A DNA stretch of 64,000 nt from Sphingomonas sp. Leaf20 (GTDB lineage Bacteria > Pseudomonadota > Alphaproteobacteria > Sphingomonadales > Sphingomonadaceae): contig NZ_LMKN01000008.1 of NCBI RefSeq assembly GCF_001421535.1, positions 326,855-390,854 of the forward strand. Reading direction: 5' to 3'. The notes beneath the pieces were generated by a model. The model had not been told where the DNA came from. It saw only the letters and a program-made list of their open reading frames with translations, and did not search any database. The position numbers and the translations under genes are program-made. Positions 51,682 to 59,326 of the stretch are shown piece by piece. Positions within the stretch are counted from its first letter, which is position 1, and each line of letters starts with the position of its first letter.

Positions 51682-52938
51682 ATGACCGTCAATCCTCCCA
51701 TGTCCGACGCGGAGGCGATGCGCGGGGCACCGATCGGCTTCGTCGAGTTCGTCGCGCTGGTCGCGGCGCTGATGTCGCTGACCGCGCTCGGAATCGACTC
51801 GATGCTGCCGGCGCTGCCCGCGATCGGCACCTCGCTCGGCATCACCGGCGCGAACAGCCGGCAGTTCATCGTCACCGCATTCGTGATCGGGTTCGGCGTC
51901 GCGCAGCTTGTCCATGGTCCGCTTGCCGATCGCTATGGCCGGCGGACGGTGCTGCTGTGGTCGCTCGGGCTGTACGCGGTTGCCAATGTCGCGTGCGCCG
52001 CCGCGGGGAGCTTCGTGCTGTTGCTCGTCGCACGCGCTGCGGGGGGCGCGGTGATCGCTGCGGCGCGCGTCGCGACGATCGCGCTGGTCCGCGACTGTTA
52101 TCACGGCCGCGCGATGGCGCGCGTCATGTCGATCGCGTTCATGGTGTTCATGATCGTCCCGATCCTGGCGCCGACATTCGGCTGGGCGGTGCTGCAGTTC
52201 GGCAACTGGCGTGCGATCTTCGGCGTGATCGCGGTGCTGACGCTGGGGATCATGGCGTGGTTCTGGATGCGGATGCCCGAGACGCTCGAACCCGAGAACG
52301 TCCTGCCGATCACGCCGCAGCGGATTCTCGCCGACTGGCGGCAGACGCTCGGCGACCGGCTTTCGCTGGGATATACGCTGGCCGCGACCGCGCTGATGGG
52401 GTCGCTCTACGGCTATCTCAACTCGATCCAGCAGATCATGGCGGACGTGTTCCACCGGCCGAACCTGCTCGCGCTGATCTTCGCGACGACCTCGGTGACG
52501 ATGGCGGTCGCGAACCTGATGAATTCGCGCGTGGTGATGCGGTTGGGGACGCGATTGATCAGCCACGGTTCGCTCTGTGCGCTCGTGGTCGTGTCGATCA
52601 TCCATCTCGCGGCGATCCTGATCGGGTGGGAGAGCCTGGTCAGCTTTGCGGTGTTCCAGGCGCTGACGCTCGGCTGTTTCGGGCTCGCGGTGTCGAACTT
52701 CTCGGCGATGGCGATGGAGAATATGGGGCGGATCGCGGGCACCGCGTCGAGCGTGCAGGGGTTCGTGAGCGTCACCGCGGGGGCCGTGATCGGCGCGATG
52801 ATCGGGCAGGCGTTCGACGGGACCACCGTGCCGCTCGTCGCCGGCTTCCTGCTGGCGGGGCTCGTCGCACTGGCGTTCGTCGCGCTGACCGAACGCGGCC
52901 GGCTGTTCCGCCCGGCGATTGCGTCCAAAGCGGCGTAG
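51682..52938 (+). CDS. MFS multidrug transporter, Bcr/CflA family
   Basis: A 418-residue inner-membrane protein with 12 hydrophobic helices. Motif A of the major facilitator superfamily is visible as GPLADRYGRRTVLLW after helix 2, and the first helix carries LGIDSMLPALPAIG, typical of Bcr/CflA drug:proton antiporters. Substrate unknown. Another in-frame ATG lies at 51700. No regulator gene is adjacent. The following gene's promoter starts 5 bp after its stop. Confidence 0.92.
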   Translation: MTVNPPMSDAEAMRGAPIGFVEFVALVAALMSLTALGIDSMLPALPAIGTSLGITGANSRQFIVTAFVIGFGVAQLVHGPLADRYGRRTVLLWSLGLYAVANVACAAAGSFVLLLVARAAGGAVIAAARVATIALVRDCYHGRAMARVMSIAFMVFMIVPILAPTFGWAVLQFGNWRAIFGVIAVLTLGIMAWFWMRMPETLEPENVLPITPQRILADWRQTLGDRLSLGYTLAATALMGSLYGYLNSIQQIMADVFHRPNLLALIFATTSVTMAVANLMNSRVVMRLGTRLISHGSLCALVVVSIIHLAAILIGWESLVSFAVFQALTLGCFGLAVSNFSAMAMENMGRIAGTASSVQGFVSVTAGAVIGAMIGQAFDGTTVPLVAGFLLAGLVALAFVALTERGRLFRPAIASKAA

Positions 52939-52942
52939 CGAA

Positions 52943-52968
52943 GGAACCCGTCGCCCTCGCCCGCCGTT
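52943..52968 (+). promoter_or_regulatory. EcfG-type general stress promoter (perfect match)
   Basis: GGAAC at 52943, a 17-bp spacer, and CGTT at 52965, an exact fit to the alphaproteobacterial EcfG consensus. It lies 45 bp before the ATG of the acidic protein at 53013, giving a leader of about 37 nt. Confidence 0.75.
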
Positions 52969-53012
52969 CCTCAGCCAAGACCGCACGACGCGGCCATAGC
53001 AGGAGCGAGAAC

Positions 53013-53354
53013 ATGGGCGGACACCAGATTCCCGGCATGGGCACGGGCGACGACGGGTATGACGAGGAAGGCTATGACGAGAGCCAGCGTGCCGAGATCC
53101 TCGAAGCGACGCGCAACGGCCCCGTCGACGGCGCGATCATGACCGATCTCAACCCCGATCTCGGCGACGACGATGCGGAGAGCGAGTCGATCGACGATCT
53201 CGACATGGATTCCGAAGAGGTTGGCGAGATCGACAGCAGCGTGTCGATGGACGAGGCGGACACCGACGAGGACGACGTCCAGGACGAACTGGATGACGGC
53301 AGCATCGACGATGACGAGCTCGACGACAGCGACGACGTCGCGTTGAAGCCCTGA
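53013..53354 (+). CDS. Highly acidic small protein, predicted stress-induced
   Basis: A 113-residue protein with about 44 Asp/Glu (39%), concentrated after residue 10 and arranged in runs such as DDDAESESIDDLDMD and DDDELDDSDD. No Cys and very few basic residues, so it should be disordered and strongly negative, a hydrophilin-like or DNA/cation-mimicking protein. ATG at 53013 follows AGGAGCGAGAAC. The perfect EcfG-type promoter upstream places it in the general stress regulon. No known domain; function unknown. Confidence 0.82.
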   Translation: MGGHQIPGMGTGDDGYDEEGYDESQRAEILEATRNGPVDGAIMTDLNPDLGDDDAESESIDDLDMDSEEVGEIDSSVSMDEADTDEDDVQDELDDGSIDDDELDDSDDVALKP

Positions 53355-53430
53355 TCCCCCATTCTTCAATCGGCGGTGGCGCAGCGACGATCCCCGCGCC
53401 GCCGACCACGCTTCCTTATCGGAGCACAGT

Positions 53431-54081
53431 ATGCGTACGGCGATCGTGAGCCGCCTCAACAGGCTGGCGTGGCGGCTTGGGCCCTGTGTGGCGCTGGCGA
53501 CGCTCGGCGGATGTTCGGGCGCTTCGAACAGCGCCGCGCAGAAGGACGTCGACGTGACCGCAGCAGCGGCGCGGGCGCAGGCGGACATCGCCAACTACGC
53601 CGCGGTGAGCACCGTCGTGCACCCTGCGGCGCGACAGCCAACCATGTCGGCCGCCGCCGCCGACATGATGCCTGAAGCCGCGCAAAAGGTCGTCCGCACC
53701 TATTTCCGGATGATAGCGCGGCACGACTATGCCGCGGCGCGCGACCTGTGGGTCGATGACGGTCGCGCAAGCGGACTGGATCAATCCGCCTTCACCGGCG
53801 GCTATGCCCGTTTCTCCCGCTACGAGGCGCAGGTCGGAGCGCCCGGCAGCGTCAGCGCGGGGATCGGCAAGGTCCATGTCGCGGTGCCTGTCCAGGTGTT
53901 GGCGACATCGTCCGATGGCCAGCCAAGACGTCTGCGCGGGACGGTTATGCTGCAGCGCACCAATGACGGAATCGAGACATCCGACGTTGAAGACCATCTC
54001 TGGCGAATCGAATCGACCACCGTCGACCCGTGGATGCCGCCCGCCGCCCGACCGCCGCAGAACCGCGCGCAACGCCGCTAA
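53431..54081 (+). CDS. Putative lipoprotein, unknown function
   Basis: A 216-residue protein with lipobox LGGC (Cys28) after a basic, hydrophobic leader, so probably anchored in the outer membrane. A helical Ala-rich region (about 35-80) precedes a globular part that resembles an NTF2/SnoaL-like fold by pattern (AQKVVRTYFRMIARHDYAAARDLW), which is a weak call. It ends with a Pro/Arg-rich tail. Function unknown. The gap to the acidic gene is 76 bp. Confidence 0.72.
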   Translation: MRTAIVSRLNRLAWRLGPCVALATLGGCSGASNSAAQKDVDVTAAAARAQADIANYAAVSTVVHPAARQPTMSAAAADMMPEAAQKVVRTYFRMIARHDYAAARDLWVDDGRASGLDQSAFTGGYARFSRYEAQVGAPGSVSAGIGKVHVAVPVQVLATSSDGQPRRLRGTVMLQRTNDGIETSDVEDHLWRIESTTVDPWMPPAARPPQNRAQRR

Positions 54082-54339
54082 GTCCTTGCAACCCGCGGTC
54101 CACAGTCATGCCGGATCGCCGCCATGTTTCGGCCACATCGGCCTCGCTTTCGACCCGTTTGGTTCATCAGACTGTCAGGAACCGTTGCCCGGATGCCACA
54201 GCGCGGTTCAGTTCCACATTTCTGCTCTCGGCAGTGCAACATTTTCGTCATAGGCCGGTTTGGAGGGACCTGGAGTTAAGCGGGTCCCGGAGGGTCCTGG
54301 ACAGCCGGACCCAGAACGAAACAAAAAGGTCTTTCGAAT

Positions 54340-55005
54340 ATGCGTAAGCTTTCCATCGCACTCGCCGTTGCCGCCGCAGCGCTTGCTGCCCCAGCATTCG
54401 CGCAGGACATGTCCGCTCCCGCCCCCACCGACAACAGCGCAGCACCCGGCGAAGCCGCTGCTCCGGACGGCTCGAAGGCGTTCGGTATCGAGCCGTATTT
54501 CGGCGTCATGGGCGGCTGGGAGCAGTTCGACAACGAGCGCGGCCACGGCATTCCGCAGGCACTGAACGCCAACGGCACGCTGCGCACCGGCTACAAGCCA
54601 TCGGGTTCGCTCGTTCAGGGTGTCCTGGGCGTCAACGTTCCGCTGGGCCCGGTCTTCGTCGGTGCTGAAGGCAACGTGATCAAGGGTATCGATGGCAACA
54701 TCGATTGGCAGTATGGTGCCGCTGGCCGTTTCGGCTTCCGCGCTGGTGACAGCGGCCTGATCTACGGCAAGGTCGGCTACCAGTGGGTCAACTTCGACCA
54801 TTTCTCGGGCCGGTCGAACACCGTCGAGAACACCAACCGCGATTACAGCGCGATCACCTACGGCATCGGCGCAGAAGTCGGTCCGCAGAGCATCGGCCTG
54901 AAGGGCATCACGGGCAACGCAGGCTTCCGCATCCGCGCCGAGGTCAACACCTTCGGCGACGCGCAGAGCTTCCGTCCGATGCTCGGTATCGTGACGCACT
55001 TCTAA
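54340..55005 (+). CDS. Outer-membrane beta-barrel protein (opacity-like)
   Basis: A 221-residue protein. Signal peptide 1-21 (cleavage AFA-QD), an Ala/Pro/Asp-rich disordered stretch to about residue 47, then alternating strands ending in GIVTHF with terminal Phe, as required for BAM-mediated insertion. It looks like an 8-strand OmpA/OmpW/opacity-type barrel without a peptidoglycan-binding domain. Codon use is less GC3-biased than its neighbours (many GGT, GTC, AAC), which, with the very strong terminator, suggests a highly expressed gene. The 258-bp upstream region likely holds a long leader but I see no riboswitch. Confidence 0.86.
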   Translation: MRKLSIALAVAAAALAAPAFAQDMSAPAPTDNSAAPGEAAAPDGSKAFGIEPYFGVMGGWEQFDNERGHGIPQALNANGTLRTGYKPSGSLVQGVLGVNVPLGPVFVGAEGNVIKGIDGNIDWQYGAAGRFGFRAGDSGLIYGKVGYQWVNFDHFSGRSNTVENTNRDYSAITYGIGAEVGPQSIGLKGITGNAGFRIRAEVNTFGDAQSFRPMLGIVTHF

Positions 55006-55030
55006 GCTTCGGCTGGAACTGTCTGAAAGG

Positions 55031-55067
55031 GGCGGGGCGCGACACAAGTCGCGCCCCGCCTTTTTTT
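55031..55067 (+). terminator. Strong rho-independent terminator
   Basis: Perfect 13-bp stem GGCGGGGCGCGAC / GTCGCGCCCCGCC with a 4-nt loop and seven T. It ends the outer-membrane protein gene. Confidence 0.95.
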
Positions 55068-55255
55068 GTGCGCGAAGCCCGTGACGTCGCGCCGGGCCGC
55101 GCCACCGCGACGCGGGCCGGAACGAAGCCGGGACGGGACGGGAACGCCGTCCTGCTGCGTTCCCGATGCGTTCTGGCGTGTTTCCGACTCCGCTTGGCGC
55201 AACCGGGTGGTCGATGCCAGTGACATCGACTCGCGCGCGCGTAGGCGCGGGGGCG

Positions 55256-56062
55256 ATGGAGTATGTGTTTGATTTCATGCGTTCGCTCGGCGGAGATCGC
55301 GCCGGAGGCGGGCGTGCGAGCGGTGCGCGCCGCCGCGGCGGGGTCAGCATCGCGCTACAGCTCCGGCTGGTGTTCTACGGCGTGCTGCTCGGGTTGATGA
55401 TGCCGGTGATCCGCCAGATCGACTGGTTCGCGCTCGTACCCCCGGGAGTGCGGATCGACTGGCCGAGCGGGTTCGGGATCGCCTGGCCCGCGGGCGGGCT
55501 GCACGTGCCCGGCGGCTGGGGCCGGGCGAAGGACGCCGCGGTCGCCGCGGCGCCGTCGGTCTCGGGTATCACCGCAGGCGCGGCAGCGGCGGGGGCCGCG
55601 GCAGCCGGTGCGGCAGGGCGCGCGGTGGCGGCGGGACGCGGGGCCGGCAACGGTGATGGCATTGGCGGTGCCGGCCTTGGCGGTGAGGGCCTCGGCGGTG
55701 GCGGCAAGACGGTGACCGCCCGCTTCACGATCTGCGGCCATGGCAAGCGGATCACCTGCATGGTCGATGGCGACACCTTCTGGCTGCGCGGCACCAAGGT
55801 CCGGATCGCCGACATCGACACCCCCGAAACGCATCCGCCGCGCTGCAAGGCCGAAGCGCGCGCGGGGAAGGCGGCGACGCTCAAGATGCAGGCGATGCTG
55901 AACGCGGGGCCGTTCACGCTGGTCCCGATCAAGCGCGACGTCGACCGCTACGGCCGCAAGCTGCGCATCGTCGAGCGCGACGGGGTGTCGCTGGGGGCGG
56001 CGCTCGTCCGCCACGGCCTCGCGCGGCATTATGGCGGCGGGAAGCGGTCGCCTTGGTGTTGA
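55256..56062 (+). CDS. Membrane-anchored thermonuclease-like (SNase) protein
   Basis: A 268-residue protein. Near residue 40 a membrane helix (LQLRLVFYGVLLGLMMPVI) anchors it; a long Ala/Gly-rich linker (about 95-155) leads to a staphylococcal-nuclease domain (about 160-268). Catalytic features are kept: MVDGDTFWLRGTKVRIADID with the Arg, TPETHPPRC with the Glu, and DRYGRKL with the second Arg. It should cut DNA and RNA in the periplasm or outside with Ca2+. I start at ATG 55256; ATG 55214 and 55166 are alternatives. Confidence 0.82.
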   Translation: MEYVFDFMRSLGGDRAGGGRASGARRRGGVSIALQLRLVFYGVLLGLMMPVIRQIDWFALVPPGVRIDWPSGFGIAWPAGGLHVPGGWGRAKDAAVAAAPSVSGITAGAAAAGAAAAGAAGRAVAAGRGAGNGDGIGGAGLGGEGLGGGGKTVTARFTICGHGKRITCMVDGDTFWLRGTKVRIADIDTPETHPPRCKAEARAGKAATLKMQAMLNAGPFTLVPIKRDVDRYGRKLRIVERDGVSLGAALVRHGLARHYGGGKRSPWC

Positions 56063-56209
56063 GGGGGTGCCGCGTGGATTAGCGCCGCGGCGCGTGGTTG
56101 CAGCGGTGGCCCCCCAAGGGCGAGCCGGGCCGGCCACACTCGATCAAGGCGTGGTCGCTACATCTCGCTCCTTACGCGTCTTGCATGTCACGCACCGGTG
56201 CAGGCCGCT

Positions 56210-56452
56210 TTATGCCGCCTTTGCCGTCAGTTCGAGGCCGAGCGCCTTCAGCGTCCGGATGACAGAGTCGAGCGCGATGTCGGGCTCCGCGGCGGGTGGG
56301 CGGGCAAGGCCGCGCGCCGTGGCGACATCGCTCAGCGCGGCGGCGATCAGTGCGGGGTCGCCATCCTCGAACACGGCTTCGAGATAGGCGAGGACCGCGG
56401 CGTCGCTGTCGAGCTGGTCGGTGGCGGTCCAGCGGGTCGTTTCGATGTCCAT
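56210..56452 (-). CDS. Antitoxin of a HigBA/RelBE-like pair (addiction-module antidote)
   Basis: An 80-residue protein. The N-terminus DIETTRWTATDQLDSDAAVLAYLEAVFEDGD is typical of putative addiction-module antidotes, and DVATARGLARPP fits the recognition helix region of a HigA/Xre-type helix-turn-helix. Its ATG overlaps the toxin stop by one base (TGATG), so it is the second gene of the operon, an order normal for HigBA. It probably represses its own promoter. Confidence 0.82.
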   Translation of the reverse strand: MDIETTRWTATDQLDSDAAVLAYLEAVFEDGDPALIAAALSDVATARGLARPPAAEPDIALDSVIRTLKALGLELTAKAA

Positions 56453-56766
56453 CAGTCGGACTCCCAGGCCGCGGCGATGTCGCGGGCGCGCGCAATATCC
56501 GCGTTCTGCCGGGATTTGTCACCTCCCGCCAGCAACACGACCAGCGTTGTGCCGCGTTGCGCGATATAGATGCGGTAGCCGGGACCATAGTCGATGCGCA
56601 GTTCGCCGATTCCGCCGCCGAGCGGTTTGACGTCGCCGAACTGGCCGAGCGACAGCCGGCGGATGCGCGCGATGATCCGTGCCTTGGCCCGGATGTCGCG
56701 AAGTCCGGCGAACCAGCGGGTAAAAATTGCGGTCTGGCGGATTTCGACGGAGGGCGACGCGTCCAT
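56452..56766 (-). CDS. RelE/ParE-family toxin (HigB-like killer protein)
   Basis: A 104-residue basic protein of the addiction-module killer type: FTRWFAGLRDIRAKARIIARIRRLSLGQFGDVKPLGGGIGELRI, then DYGPGYRIYIAQRG and LLAGGDKSRQNADI. The fold is RelE-like, an mRNA-cleaving RNase by family. It is upstream of the antitoxin gene. The 216 bp before it (56767-56982) hold only hairpins and the nrdB terminator region; its promoter must lie there. Confidence 0.85.
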   Translation of the reverse strand: MDASPSVEIRQTAIFTRWFAGLRDIRAKARIIARIRRLSLGQFGDVKPLGGGIGELRIDYGPGYRIYIAQRGTTLVVLLAGGDKSRQNADIARARDIAAAWESD

Positions 56767-56942
56767 CGTCTATCGTGCCCGGCGCGCTTCGCATGACCTT
56801 GGCACGGGTTTCTCCCTGTCGACGCCGTAGCGTAGCGTAGCAGGGCCGGGACGCGGCAAAAGGCGAAGATGGTCGGGATTGGATCGGTCGGCATGAGCAA
56901 AACCCATGCCGCCGGCCGGCGCTGGTGGCGCCGCCGGCGGGT

Positions 56943-56970
56943 GCGGGGTTTAGCGGTCGTTAAACCCCGC
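56943..56970 (-). terminator. Hairpin downstream of nrdB
   Basis: Perfect 10-bp stem GCGGGGTTTA / TAAACCCCGC with an 8-nt loop, 13 bp after the nrdB stop on the minus strand. A second GC-rich inverted repeat (CCGCCGG/CCGGCGG) lies at about 56908-56941. Confidence 0.65.
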
Positions 56971-56982
56971 GCGTGATGCGAC

Positions 56983-58038
56983 TTATTCCGCTGCCACGCC
57001 AGCGAGCGAGAACATGTCTCCGCTCTGGCCGGGATCCTCGTTGGCGGCCGGGCCCTTCTTTGCGGTCTGGCGCTTGTCGAACGAGTCCCAGACGTCGTTC
57101 CACTGGCCCTTGGTCGCGGCCTTCGAATATTCGGTGGCGCGCTGTTCGAAGAAGTTGGCGTGCTCGACGCCGTTGAGCATCGGTGCGAGCCACGGCAGCG
57201 GGTGCTCGTCGATCATGTAGATCGGCTTGAGGCCGAGCTGCGTCATGCGCCAGTCTGCGATGAAGCGGATGTACTTCTTGATCTCCTTGGGGGTCATGCC
57301 GTTGACCGGGCCCATCTCGAAGGCGAGATCGATGAAATTGTCCTCGAGGCGGATCGTCGTCTGGCAGACGTCCGCGATGTCGTCCTTGACCGCCTTGGTG
57401 AGGCACTGGCGCTCATGACAGAAGGTGTGGAACATCTTGATGATGCCCTCGCAGTGCAGCGACTCGTCGCGGATCGACCAGGTGACGATCTGGCCCATGC
57501 CCTTCATCTTGTTGAAGCGCGGGAAGTTCATCAGCATCGCGAACGACGCGAACAGCTGGACGCCCTCGGTGAAGCCGCCGAACATGGCGAGCGTGCGCGC
57601 GATGTCCTGGTCGTTCTCAACGCCGAAATTCTGCATGTAATCATGCTTTTCCTTCATCTCGGCATATTCGAGGAAGGCGCCATACTCGCTCTCGGGCATG
57701 CCGATGGTGTCGAGCAGATGGCTGTAGGCGGCGATGTGGACCGTCTCCATGTTGCTGAACGAGGTCAGCATCATCTTGATCTCGGTCGGCTTGAACACGC
57801 GGCCGTACTTCTCGTGGTAGCAATCCTGCACCTCGACATCGGCCTGCGTGAAGAAGCGGAAAATCTGCGTCAGCAGGTTGCGCTCGTGGTCGCTGAGCTT
57901 CTGCGCCCAGTCGCGGCAATCCTCGCCCAAGGGGACTTCCTCGGGGAGCCAGTGGAGCTGCTGCTGGCGCTTCCAGAACTCGAACGCCCAGGGGTATTCG
58001 AACGGCTTGTACTGCTTGGAGGCGTGAAGGAGGGACAT
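56983..58038 (-). CDS. nrdB: Ribonucleoside-diphosphate reductase beta subunit (class Ia)
   Basis: A 351-residue radical-generating subunit of aerobic ribonucleotide reductase. Residues align with the classical di-iron site: Asp67, Glu98, His101 and the radical Tyr105, with the same 31-3-4 spacing as in E. coli R2 (D84, E115, H118, Y122). Later Glu and His ligands lie in GGFTEGVQLF and SIRDESLHCEG. A tyrosyl radical is therefore expected. nrdA is not next to it in this window. Two small membrane-protein genes lie upstream on the same strand, 36 bp away. Confidence 0.95.
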   Translation of the reverse strand: MSLLHASKQYKPFEYPWAFEFWKRQQQLHWLPEEVPLGEDCRDWAQKLSDHERNLLTQIFRFFTQADVEVQDCYHEKYGRVFKPTEIKMMLTSFSNMETVHIAAYSHLLDTIGMPESEYGAFLEYAEMKEKHDYMQNFGVENDQDIARTLAMFGGFTEGVQLFASFAMLMNFPRFNKMKGMGQIVTWSIRDESLHCEGIIKMFHTFCHERQCLTKAVKDDIADVCQTTIRLEDNFIDLAFEMGPVNGMTPKEIKKYIRFIADWRMTQLGLKPIYMIDEHPLPWLAPMLNGVEHANFFEQRATEYSKAATKGQWNDVWDSFDKRQTAKKGPAANEDPGQSGDMFSLAGVAAE

Positions 58039-58074
58039 GGGATACTCCGAGAGAAACTGAAGATTATGAGCGAA

Positions 58075-58350
58075 TTAGAAACGGCTTGAACTGACGATCA
58101 CGACGACGAGGAAGAGGATCGACGCGACCGGCGCGGCGATCATCAGAACGCGACCGCGCTGGCGGATCCTGGCGAGATCCATCGCGCCGGGGTTCCAGCC
58201 GGGGGTGGGGCCCCAGACGGTACCGCCGAGGAACTCGCCCGACCATGGATTATGGTCGAGCCGGCTCCAGTGGCGGCCGATCATCATGTTCGCGGCGCAG
58301 ATGCCCGCGACCGCGAGGATCAGTACGGCGGTGTTCATCGACATGTTCAT
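58075..58350 (-). CDS. Small two-helix membrane protein (91 aa)
   Basis: A 91-residue protein with hydrophobic helices at each end (NTAVLILAVAGICAANMMIG and VLMIAAPVASILFLVVVIV) and a soluble loop rich in Trp, Pro and Gly (HNPWSGEFLGGTVWGPTPGW). Start ATG at 58350, 10 nt after the stop of the gene at 58361, so they are co-transcribed. Unknown function. It lies 36 bp upstream of nrdB and may be in the same transcript. Confidence 0.68.
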   Translation of the reverse strand: MNMSMNTAVLILAVAGICAANMMIGRHWSRLDHNPWSGEFLGGTVWGPTPGWNPGAMDLARIRQRGRVLMIAAPVASILFLVVVIVSSSRF

Positions 58351-58360
58351 GACCGGCGCA

Positions 58361-58564
58361 TCACGGCTCGATGCTCCACTGCCACATCGCACCCGCGGAC
58401 ATTGCGAGCACAACCGCGGCCGATGTCAGCATGATGCCGATCATCCGGAACGCATAGACCTGTTGCTGCGTGACGTCGGTGCGGCGCAGGCGGAGCAGCA
58501 GGACGGTGCCGACCAGCCCCAGCACGCCCGCGACGACGAACATGATTGCGCTGCCATAGGTCAT
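58361..58564 (-). CDS. Small two-helix membrane protein (67 aa)
   Basis: A 67-residue protein with two membrane helices (IMFVVAGVLGLVGTVLLL and IGIMLTSAAVVLAMSAGA) joined by a short polar loop. ATG at 58564 follows GAGGAAC. First gene of the apparent small-protein/nrdB group. Unknown function. Confidence 0.68.
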   Translation of the reverse strand: MTYGSAIMFVVAGVLGLVGTVLLLRLRRTDVTQQQVYAFRMIGIMLTSAAVVLAMSAGAMWQWSIEP

Positions 58565-58620
58565 GCGACCAAGTTCCTCGGCGTGCGTTCAGCACCCGAC
58601 TCAAACGCAGGAGATAGACC

Positions 58621-58869
58621 ATGGTCGATGCAAGCCAGATCAAGGAACATGCCGAAGTCATCGGCGCGGACGGCGTCCATGTCGGAACCGTCGATCACGT
58701 CGACGGCGACCGCATCAAGCTGACCAAGAACGATTCGCCGCAGTCCGAGGACGGGCAGGGCGCGAAGCATCACTACATCTCGCTCGGCCTGGTCGCCGAA
58801 GTCGAGGGCGACAAGGTTCGCCTCAGCGCGACGGGCGCGAACGCGATCAATTTCGAAGAGAGCGAGTAA
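58621..58869 (+). CDS. DUF2171 family protein
   Basis: An 82-residue soluble beta-rich protein: IKEHAEVIGADGVHVGTVDHVDGDRIKLTK and HHYISLGLVAEVEGDKVRL. This is the DUF2171 pattern, a PRC-barrel-like small fold common in stress regulons of alphaproteobacteria; function unknown. AGGAGATAGACC precedes the ATG. A possible EcfG-like site (58447-58472, GGAAC-N17-CGTG) lies far upstream and is not strong enough to call. Confidence 0.87.
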   Translation: MVDASQIKEHAEVIGADGVHVGTVDHVDGDRIKLTKNDSPQSEDGQGAKHHYISLGLVAEVEGDKVRLSATGANAINFEESE

Positions 58870-59326
58870 GGCGGCGCGGCACGCTCCCGTCGGGGGCGTG
58901 CCGGACCGGTTATTCCGTCGCGAGATACGCGTCTCGGCAAGGGCGTTCCGGAGTAGTCCGGGACGCCCTTTTGCGTGGAGGGTGATACGGACCGACGCGC
59001 GCTGACACGGCGAAGCGCCGCGAATCGCGACCGGGTTGGCGTCGGCGATGCGGCGCCCCGACCGACCCGCGAATCGCGGTAGGGAAGTGACGGAAAACGG
59101 CGGGATGCTGCGCATGTCGTCTCCGTCCTTGCTACGCGCTACCGGTGCCGTTTGGCGGTTTCTGCGGTGGCATCCGTCTACATGATCGGACGGGCTTTCG
59201 CTATCCTGTTTCTTTTTCGTTCGGCGACTTGAACCCAACGGGTAGTGCTGAAAGGCGGGTGGCGACACTAGATAGGCGATGTACGCGGCATCGCGGGTTT
59301 CGGCTGAAATACCCGGTCGCGGCGGC
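58870..59326. other. Intergenic region between DUF2171 gene and nhaA
   Basis: This 457-bp gap starts with two hairpins (a GGCACGC/GCGTGCC stem at about 58877-58903 and the terminator at 58938-58972). The rest, 58973-59326, contains no frame with family features on either strand. nhaA ends at its right border. Confidence 0.55.
58938..58972 (+). terminator. Rho-independent terminator after the DUF2171 gene
   Basis: Stem AAGGGCGTTCCGGA / TCCGGGACGCCCTT with one mismatch and a GTAG-type loop, followed by TTTTG. Confidence 0.8.

Noticed and set aside
58447-58472. GGAAC-N17-CGTG upstream of the DUF2171 gene
   Set aside because: It lies inside another gene on the opposite strand and 150 bp from the ATG; too weak to call.
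59121-59326. Possible small gene between the DUF2171 terminator and nhaA
   Set aside because: Frames on both strands lack conserved patterns and usable ribosome sites.
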